DNA of 64,000 bases from Gigantopelta aegis. Taxonomy: Eukaryota; Mollusca; Gastropoda; Neomphalida; Peltospiridae. Below, in pieces: positions 56,495-64,000 of this stretch. Each line of letters starts with the position of its first letter. The first letter of the stretch is position 1. The notes beneath the pieces were generated by a model, which was not told where the DNA came from, ran no database searches, and was given only the letters and a program-made list of their open reading frames with translations. The position numbers were made by a program, and so were the translations under genes. The stretch covers positions 83,869,621-83,933,620 of the forward strand of contig NC_054707.1 of the NCBI RefSeq assembly GCF_016097555.1, given 5' to 3'.

Positions 56495-57965
56495 CGACTG
56501 AGCAAGATATGGGCTATCTGCATGGTCTAGAGAGGTCATGTTCTGTACCGACTGAGCAAGATATGGGCTATCTGCATGGTGTAGAGAGGTCATGTTCTGT
56601 ACCGACTGAGCAAGATATAGAGAGGACATGTTCTGTACCGACTGAGCAAGATATGGGCTATCTGCATGGTTTAGAGAGGACATGTTCTGTACCGACTGAG
56701 CAAGATATGGGCTATCTGCATGGTCTAGAGACGTCATGTTCTGTACCGACTGAGCAAGATATGGGCTATCTGCATGGTTTAGAGAGAGGTACCACTGTTA
56801 GAGACGAAATGTTCTGTACCGACTGAGCAAGATATGGGCTATCTGCATGGTCTAGAGAGGTCATGTTCTGTACCGAATGAGCAAGATATGGGCTATCTGC
56901 ATGGTGTAGAGAGGTCATGTTCTGTACCGACTGAGCAAGATATAGAGAGGACATGTTCTGTACCGACTGAGCAAGATATGGGCTATCTGCATGGTTTAGA
57001 GAGGACATGTTCTGTACCGACTGAGCAAGATATGGGCTATCTGCATGGTCTAGAGACGTCATGTTCTGTACCGACTGAGCAAGATATGGGCTATCTGCAT
57101 GGTGTAGAGAGGTCATGTTCTGTACCGACTGAGCAAGATATAGAGAGGACATGTTCTGTACCGACTGAGCAAGATATGGGCTATCTGCATGGTCTAGAGA
57201 CGTCATGTTCTGTACCGACTGAGCAAGATATAGAGAGGACATGTTCTGCTATCTGCATGGTCTAGAGAGGTCATGTTCTGTACCGAATGAGCAAGATATG
57301 GGCTATCTGCATGGTGTAGAGAGGTCATGTTCTGTACCGACTGAGCAAGATATAGAGAGGACATGTTCTGTACCGACTGAGCAAGATATGGGCTATCTGC
57401 ATGGTTTAGAGAGGACATGTTCTGTACCGACTGAGCAAGATATGGGCTATCTGCATGGTGAGCAAGATAGAGACTGAGCAAGATATAGAGAGGACATGTT
57501 CTGTACCGACTGAGTCTAGAGACGTCATGTTCTGTACCGACTGAGAAAGATATGGGCTATCTGCATGGTTTAGAGAGGACATGTTCTGTACCGACTGAGC
57601 AAGATATGGGCTATCTGCATGGTCTAGAGACATCATGTTCTGTACCGACTGAGCAAGATATGGGCTATCTGCATGGTGTAGAGAGGTCATGTTCTGTACC
57701 GACTGAGCAAGATATAGAGAGGACATGTTCTGTAGGAGCATGTTCTGGTATGTTCTACCGACTGAGCAAGATATGGGCTATCTGCATGGTCTAGAGATGT
57801 CATGTTCTGTACCGACTGAGAAAGATATGGGCTATCTGCATGGTCTAGAGAGGTCATGTTCTGTACCGACTGAGCATGATATGGGCTATCTGCATGGTTT
57901 AGAGGTCATGTTCTGTACCGACTGAGCAAGATATGGGCTATCTGCATGGTTTAGAGGTCATGTTC
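56495..57965. repeat. Minisatellite, mixed 54-bp and 36-bp units
   Basis: Long unit GTACCGACTGAGCAAGATAT, GGGCTATCTGCATGGTCTAG, AGAGGTCATGTTCT; the short unit lacks the GGGCTATCTGCATGGTSTAG part. Long and short units follow recurring orders (for example around 56505-56760 and 56840-57060), so multi-unit blocks were duplicated. Both lengths are multiples of 3, which keeps several frames open on both strands. Confidence 0.95.
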
Positions 57966-58379
57966 TCCACTGACATTTAACGTTTTGTGGTCATTTCAGT
58001 TTACAGAGGAAATGTTTTTAATAGGTTTCACTGTATATGCTATATAAGGCAAATTATAACTGTGTGCCTTCTGGGTCCATCAGAATTTAATTTTATTGTT
58101 AAATTCAAATTGATTGTATTTCATTCAATAGGCTATGAACAAAGCTGAATCTAGCTTAAACCAAAGGGGGAGGGGGGAGACAACAGACATTAAAAACAAT
58201 TATAGGGATAATAACTGCCCCAATTATAGGGATAATAACTGCCCCAAGCACACCCCCACTAGATGCTGCCCTTGTGGATATAGAGGGAAAATGGCCCCTC
58301 CACATTCCTAACCCTAACAATAGTGATAATGTCTGGAGTAGGTCCAAGTTTGCATGGCAGCAGACAAATTAGTGTTTCT
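57966..58379. other. Unique sequence; 24-bp duplication at 58196-58244
   Basis: AATTATAGGGATAATAACTG CCCC occurs twice in tandem. No gene recognised. Confidence 0.5.
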
Positions 58380-59292
58380 GTTTGATCTCCTGGGTATAGC
58401 AACTTCAGAGAAGGTTTGAGTGCTCTCTAATCTAGAGAAAACACAAAACAATGGGATGGACACGAGATTACGAAAGAGCGCCAAGCCATGGTGCTTTAGC
58501 CACCCCTAACAACAGCACACTATTGGGGAATTGTCAATACTTCCATTGTAATGCAAGCGCAGTGTCCCTCTCCCCTTCCATCGGATGACGAAGGGTGAGC
58601 TGTAACGCTCCGCTCTTCATCAAATAAACTCTTGTTTTCTCTCAATGTTGTGCCCCTCTGGCAACCGATTCAGATACATTTTCATAATTTAAGCCGAGAA
58701 TTTGTGTGCGAAGCAGACAAACGCATTGTGCTTCATTAGATAAAGTCTATTTTCTTTACCCATTGTTGGTGGGATATTGGAAGGAACTCAAGATATTTTC
58801 ATAATTTGGTTAGCTCCGAAGCCAGCCTGCCTTTCACTGGGATATGAGATTAGATGGCTTGATCGACTCCCTTCTGCCCTGTATTCCACAATGCTTGTAT
58901 GAACAAACTAAACAAGCCCCGAGATCATACAATCTTCATATTTCATGCTGGAGAAAATGCTGATTGTCATAGATGACAGATGATAAACTAATTCTTGACA
59001 GGCTTGTCAGTTTAAAGCAAATATGCACCACCAATGATTTTTCACACAGGCCATGGTAGGCAGGCCAGAAATTACTCATCGCTTGCTCGGAAGGATCGCT
59101 CAAATGGGAAACCACAATGATCGGAAGTTTACAGTCACTCACTAAGTGTTTGGCTGCAGTAACTTGACAATTAATTACATCAGTGGCTTGTGTCAAATGC
59201 GTAAAGAAACATACAGCATTTACCAGTAAACTAAGCTGGTCCTCTGTATCAGTGGCGATAACTTTGACTCCGAAATACATGTAGACAATCAC
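58380..59292. other. High-complexity island, candidate regulatory DNA
   Basis: Unique, GC-balanced and free of repeats. ATTTTCATAATTT occurs twice (58677 and 58795 regions). Two inverted TGACA pairs sit close together: TGTCATAGATGACA at 58965-58978 and TGACAGGCTTGTCA at 58996-59009; TGACA is the core of TALE-homeodomain (Meis/Tgif) sites. The minus strand 58936-59280 is open for 114 codons from an ATG but matches no family I know. More likely a conserved non-coding element than a gene; unverified. Confidence 0.35.
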
Positions 59293-59425
59293 TGCAATGA
59301 AACAGTCGTTATGTGCACTTGAGAAAATATATGATTATTTTCTATTTCTTGTTGCTATAGCAACTCTTTCATTTTAATTCGGTAATCCAATCAAGGACTG
59401 TATAACATAGTCCACTCTGCCATAT

Positions 59426-59700
59426 GGTATCTCTGTATGACAACCACCTCTCTATAGAGGTCACTTTTAGGCATATCACTTAAAGAAATATAAATACACT
59501 TTACTATGCCACTACCTTTCTATAATGGTCTCTCTGTATGACAACCACCTCTCTATAGAGGTCACTCTTAAGCATACCACTTAAAGAAATATAAATACAC
59601 TTTACTATGCCACTACCTTTCTATAATGGTCTCTCTGTATGACAACCATCTCTGTACATAGCAGTCACTTCAGACATGTCTGTTAGAGAAATATAAACAC
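59426..59700. repeat. 101-bp tandem repeat, about 2.7 copies
   Basis: GGTCTCTCTGTATGACAACC starts at 59426, 59527 and 59628; the first two copies are very similar and the third diverges after 59660. Each contains CTCTATAGAG, a 10-bp palindrome. Confidence 0.88.
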
Positions 59701-60183
59701 AGTTATCTATACATCCACATGTCTATAGTGATCATTTTCAGGTTTTCTATATTTTTATAAACGCCAACAGTCATTGTAATGGCGATTTTTAAAATTCTAT
59801 TAGGTAACCTGTGCATTTTTAAAATGTTATTTTGACAACAATCTTTTTTAATTCAAAAAAGGAAAATGCCACAAAATTAGTTTTTTTAAAAGAAGGAAAG
59901 ACGTTAGTAAAAATAAAATGAATGAATAAATTAATGTTTAACGACACTCCAGCATGAAAAATACATCAGCTATTGGGTAGGAATGCAACGATACGGTCAA
60001 AACCATACTGCGATATATTGCGATATAAGAAACTGTATTGCAATATGTTTTGCAATATAGTTGGTATTATTTAAATTTAATATTTGTTTTTGTTTTTTTT
60101 AATGAAAGCAGAAGGCATAAACTTTTTAATGATCTGTATTAGTTTCAGCTGTCCGGCTAAATGTTTTAGGTCATATTTTTCTT
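59701..60183. other. AT-rich sequence with a SINE-tail remnant (59918-59980)
   Basis: AATGAATGAATAAATTAATG then TTTAACGACACTCCAGCATG is the reverse of the (CATT)n-tailed SINE 3' end. 59985-60060 (GCAACGATACGGTCAAAACC and CTGCGATATATTGCGATATA) looks like another old interspersed repeat. Confidence 0.5.
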
Positions 60184-63100
60184 CAGGATTGAGTGCTACA
60201 GACTACTACTTCAGGATTGAGTGCGGCCCTCTGTGCTGTTACCACAGACTACTACTTCAGGATTGAGTGCGGCCCTCTGTGCTGTTACCACAGACTACTA
60301 CTTCAGGATTGAGTGCGGCCCTCTGTGCTGTTACCACAGACTACTACTTCAGGATTGAGTGCGGCCCTCTGTGCTGTTACCACAGACTACTACTTCAGGA
60401 TTGAGTGCGGCCCTCTGTGCTGTTACCACAGACTACTACTTCAGGATTGAGTGCGGCCCTCTGTGCTGTTACCACAGACTACTACTTCAGGATTGAGTGC
60501 GGCCCTCTGTGCTGTTACCACAGACTACTACTTCAGGATTGAGTGCGGCCCTCTGTGCTGTTACCACAGACTACTACTTCAGGATTGAGTGCGGCCCTCT
60601 GTGCCGTTACAATGTCTACTACTTCAGGATTGAGTGCGGCCCTCTGTGCTGTTACAGGATTGAGTGTGGCCCTCTGTGCTGTTACAATGTCTACTACTTC
60701 AGGATTGAGTGCGGCCCTGTGCTGTTACAACGTCTACTACTTCAGGATTGAGTGCGGCCCTCTGTGCTGTTACAGGATTGAGTGCGGCCCTCTGTGCCGT
60801 TACAATGTCGTCTACTTCAGGATTGAGTGCAGCCCTCTGTACTGTTACAGGATTGAGTGCGGCCCTCTGTGCTGTTACAATGTCTACTACTTCAGGATTG
60901 AGTGCGGCCCTCTGTGCCGTTACAATGTCTACTACTTCAGGATTGAGTGCGGCCCTCTGTGCCGTTACAATGTCTACTACTTCAGGATTGAGTGCGGCCC
61001 TCTGTGCCGTTACAATGTCTACTACTTCAGGATTGAGTGAGGCCCTCTGTGCCGTTACAATGTCTACTACTTCAGGATTGAGTGCGGCCCTCTGTGCTGT
61101 TACAGGATTGAGTGCGGCCCTCTGTGCTGTTACAATGTCTACTACTTCAGGATTGAGTGCGGCCCTCTGTGCTGTTACAGGATTGAGTGCGGCCCTCTGT
61201 GCTGTTACCACAGACTACTACTTCAGGATTGAGTGCGGTCCTCTGTGCTGTTACCACAGACTACTACTTCAGGATTGAGTGCAGCCCTCTGTGCTGTTAC
61301 AGGATTGAGTGCGGCCCTCTGTGCTGTTACCACAGACTACTACTTCAGGATTGAGTGCGGCCCTCTGTGCTGTTACAATGTCTACTACTTCAGGATTGAG
61401 TGCGGCCCTCTGTGCTGTTACAGGATTGAGTGCGGCCCTCTGTGCCGTTACAATGTCTACTACTTCAGGATTGAGTGCGGCCCTCTGTGCTGTTACAGGA
61501 TTGAGTGCAGCCCTCTGTGCCGTTACAATGTCTACTACTTCAGGATTGAGTGCGGCCCTCTGTGCTGTTACAGGATTGAGTGTGGCCCTCTGTGCTGTTA
61601 CAGGATTGAGTGCGGCCCTCTGTGCTGTTACAATGTCTACTACTTCAGGATTGAGTGCGGCCCTCTGTGCTGTTACAATGTCTACTACTTCAGGATTGAG
61701 TGCGGCCCTCTGTGCTGTTACAGGATTGAGTGCGGCCCTCTGTGCTGTTACAGGATTGAGTGCGGCCCTCTGTGCTGTTACAGGATTGAGTGTGGCCCTC
61801 TGTGCTGTTACAATGTCTACTACTTCAGGATTGAGTGCGGCCCTCTGTGCTGTTACAATGTCTACTACTTCAGGATTGAGTGCGGCCCTCTGTGCTGTTA
61901 CAGGATTGAGTGCGGCCCTCTGTGCCGTTACAATGTCTACTACTTCAGGATTGAGTGCGGCCCTCTGTGCTGTTACAGGATTGAGTGCGGCCCTCTGTGC
62001 TGTTACAGGATTGAGTGCGGCCCTCTGTGCTGTTACAATGTCTACTACTTCAGGATTGAGTGCGGCCCTCTGTGCTGTTACAATGTCTACTACTTCAGGA
62101 TTGAGTGCGGCCCTCTGTGCTGTTACAGGATTGAGTGCGGCCCTCTGTGCTGTTACAGGATTGAGTGTGGCCCTCTGTGCTGTTACAGGATTGAGTGCGG
62201 CCCTCTGTGCCATTACAATGTCTACTACTTCAGGATTGAGTGCGGCCCTCTGTGCTGTTACAGGATTTAGTGCGGCCCTCTGTGCTGATACAATGTCTAC
62301 TACTTCAGGATTGAGTGCGGCCCTCTGTGCCGTTACAATGTCTACTACTTCAGGATTGAGTGCGGCCCTCTGTGCTGTTACAGGATTGAGTGCGGCCCTC
62401 TGTGCTGTTACCACAGACTACTACTTCAGGATTGAGTGCGGCCCTCTGTGCTGTTACAATGTCTACTACTTCAGGAATGAGTGCGGCCCTCTGTGCTGTT
62501 ACAGGATTGAGTGCGGCCCTCTGTGCCGTTACAATGTCTACTACTTCAGGATTGAGTGCGGCCCTCTGTGCTGTTACCACAGACTACTACTTCAGGATTG
62601 AGTGCGGCCCTCTGTGCTGTTACCACAGACTACTACTTCAGGATTGAGTGCGGCCCTCTGTGCTGTTACCACAGACTACTACTTCAGGATTGAGTGCGGC
62701 CCTCTGTGCTGTTACCACAGACTACTACTTCAGGATTGAGTGCGGCCCTCTGTGCTGTTACCACAGACTACTACTTCAGGATTGAGTGCGGCCCTCTGTG
62801 CTGTTACCACAGACTACTACTTCAGGATTGAGTGTGGCCCTCTGTGCCGTTACAATGTCTACTACTTCAGGATTGAGTGCGGCCCTCTGTGCTGTTACAG
62901 GATTGAGTGCGGCCCTCTGTGCCGTTACAATGTCGACTACTTCAGGATTGAGTGCAGCCCTCTGTGCTGTTACAGGATTGAGTGCGGCCCTCTGTGCTGT
63001 TACAGGATTGAGTGCGGCCCTCTGTGCTGTTACAATGTCTACTACTTCAGGATTGAGTGCGGCCCTCTGTGCTGTTACAATGTCTACTACTTCAGGATTG

Positions 63101-63858
63101 AGTGCGGCCCTCTGTGCTGTTACAGGATTGAGTGCGGCCCTCTGTGCTGTTACAGGATTGAGTGCGGCCCTCTGTGCTGTTACAGGATTGAGTGTGGCCC
63201 TCTGTGCTGTTACAATGTCTACTACTTCAGGATTGAGTGCGGCCCTCTGTGCTGTTACAATGTCTACTACTTCAGGATTGAGTGCGGCCCTCTGTGCTGT
63301 TACAGGATTGAGTGCGGCCCTCTGTGCCGTTACAATGTCTACTACTTCAGGATTGAGTGCGGCCCTCTGTGCTGTTACAGGATTGAGTGCGGCCCTCTGT
63401 GCTGTTACAGGATTGAGTGCGGCCCTCTGTGCTGTTACAATGTCTACTACTTCAGGATTGAGTGCGGCCCTCTGTGCTGTTACAGGATTGAGTGCGGCCC
63501 TCTGTGCTGTTACAATGTCTACTACTTCAGGATTGAGTGCGGCCCTCTGTGCTGTTACAATGTCTACTACTTCAGGATTGAGTGCGGCCCTCTGTGCTGT
63601 TACAGGATTGAGTGCGGCCCTCTGTGCTGTTACAGGATTGAGTGCGGCCCTCTGTGCTGTTACAGGATTGAGTGCGGCCCTCTGTGCTGTTACAATGTCT
63701 ACTACTTCAGGATTGAGTGCGGCCCTCTGTGCTGTTACAATGTCTACTACTTCAGGATTGAGTGCGGCCCTCTGTGCTGGTACAGGATTGAGTGTGGCCC
63801 TCTGTGCTGTTACAATATCTACTACTTCAGGATTGAGTGCGGCCCTCTGTGCTGTTAT
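60184..63858. repeat. Minisatellite, 46/45/30-bp units, about 3.7 kb, higher-order
   Basis: Core AGGATTGAGTGCGGCCCTCT GTGCTGTTAC (30 bp) either alone, followed by AATGTCTACTACTTC (45 bp) or by CACAGACTACTACTTC (46 bp). The left end (60213-60581) and 62410-62830 are mainly pure 46-bp units; between and after these, 45- and 30-bp units alternate. Markers recur 1402 bp apart (TGTGGCCCTC at 61791 and 63193; TGTGCCGTTA at 61921 and 63323), showing duplication of a block of 0.4-0.5 kb. Frames of 345-430 codons are open on both strands, explained by periods of 45 and 30. Confidence 0.97.
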
Positions 63859-64000
63859 GATGTCCCCAGCTGTACTGGATACATGTTCTGAACTGTGTCA
63901 GTGTTAAACTATTTTAAAATTGTCACATTCGGAAATCCTTACCATCGGGCTTTTCCGGAAATGTACGTATTGAGTCACAATGTTTCGGCAGATCGATCGA
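63859..64000. other. Unique flank of the array to the window end
   Basis: No feature recognised. Confidence 0.5.

Noticed and set aside
56353-57925. Repetitive EQDMGYLHGLERSCSVPT-type proteins
   Set aside because: Frames break at irregular units and occur on both strands; minisatellite.
58936-59280. 114-codon minus-strand protein
   Set aside because: No recognisable family and sequence texture suggests regulatory DNA; kept only as an alternative within the island entry.
61269-62601. Long open frames (up to 430 codons) in the 46/45/30-bp array on both strands
   Set aside because: Periods of 45 and 30 bp with near-identical units keep any stop-free frame open; frames coexist on both strands and start in the array.
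1-64000. LTR elements, endogenous viruses, Polintons
   Set aside because: No long terminal repeats, gag/pol, capsid or polymerase motifs seen in any frame.

Overview
This window looks like non-coding, repeat-dense chromosomal DNA from a mollusc (gastropod or bivalve; I cannot decide which from the sequence). The reasons are an AT-rich, intron-like background, no compact genes, and about 20 copies of tRNA-derived SINEs whose tails (AACAAAACAAACTTT, or ...AAATAAAACATTTCCTTCC) and core (ATAAAAGATCCCTTGCT) I know from molluscan genomes. There is also a LINE 3' end with an (ATCTT)n tail and several small inverted-repeat DNA elements. Apart from a transposase there is no confidently identifiable protein gene. 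I saw no LTR element, Polinton or other virus-derived copy.

Layout. 0-10 kb: a 60/61-bp array cut by the window edge, (GGAT)n tracts, a LINE 3' end, a 25-bp array, a decayed Tc1-like transposon (4057-5138), then a chain of 45-, 49- and 23-bp arrays around one SINE (6609-8394). 10-19 kb: SINE debris, a 161-bp-arm inverted repeat (10966-11364), 45-, 48- and 40-bp arrays and a MITE with TTAA target sites (16604-17025). 19-21 kb: a complete-looking Tc1-family transposon, with perfect 26-bp terminal repeats, TA duplications and an uninterrupted 341-codon DD34E transposase (19180-20784). 22-37 kb: most of the SINE copies, including one with a perfect target duplication (30086-30409), a 60-bp array and a second TTAA MITE (36986-37369). 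37-44 kb: mostly AT-rich sequence, a candidate first coding exon on the minus strand ending in a strong splice donor (40092-40226), a 33-bp array just upstream of it, and island sequences that look like conserved non-coding elements. 44-64 kb: large minisatellites of 84, 55, 52, 95, 54/36, 101 and 46/45/30 bp, with a G-rich MITE (54142-54658) between them. By my coordinates tandem arrays cover about 20 kb, near 30% of the window.

How it fits together. The most interesting signal is the tie between SINEs and minisatellites. The 49-bp unit at 7101-8009 and the 30-bp unit at 10501-10650 are recognisable internal SINE segments that have been amplified; the 95-bp unit at 55430-56222 carries the SINE/tRNA pol III A-box region in every copy; and the 54/36-bp array starts where a SINE is truncated. 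If the minus-strand exon at 40092-40226 is real, the region to its left in these coordinates (below 40086) is intron, the region above 40.3 kb is upstream flank, and the island sequences at 31-34, 41-44 and 58-59 kb would be candidate enhancers. That gene model is inference.
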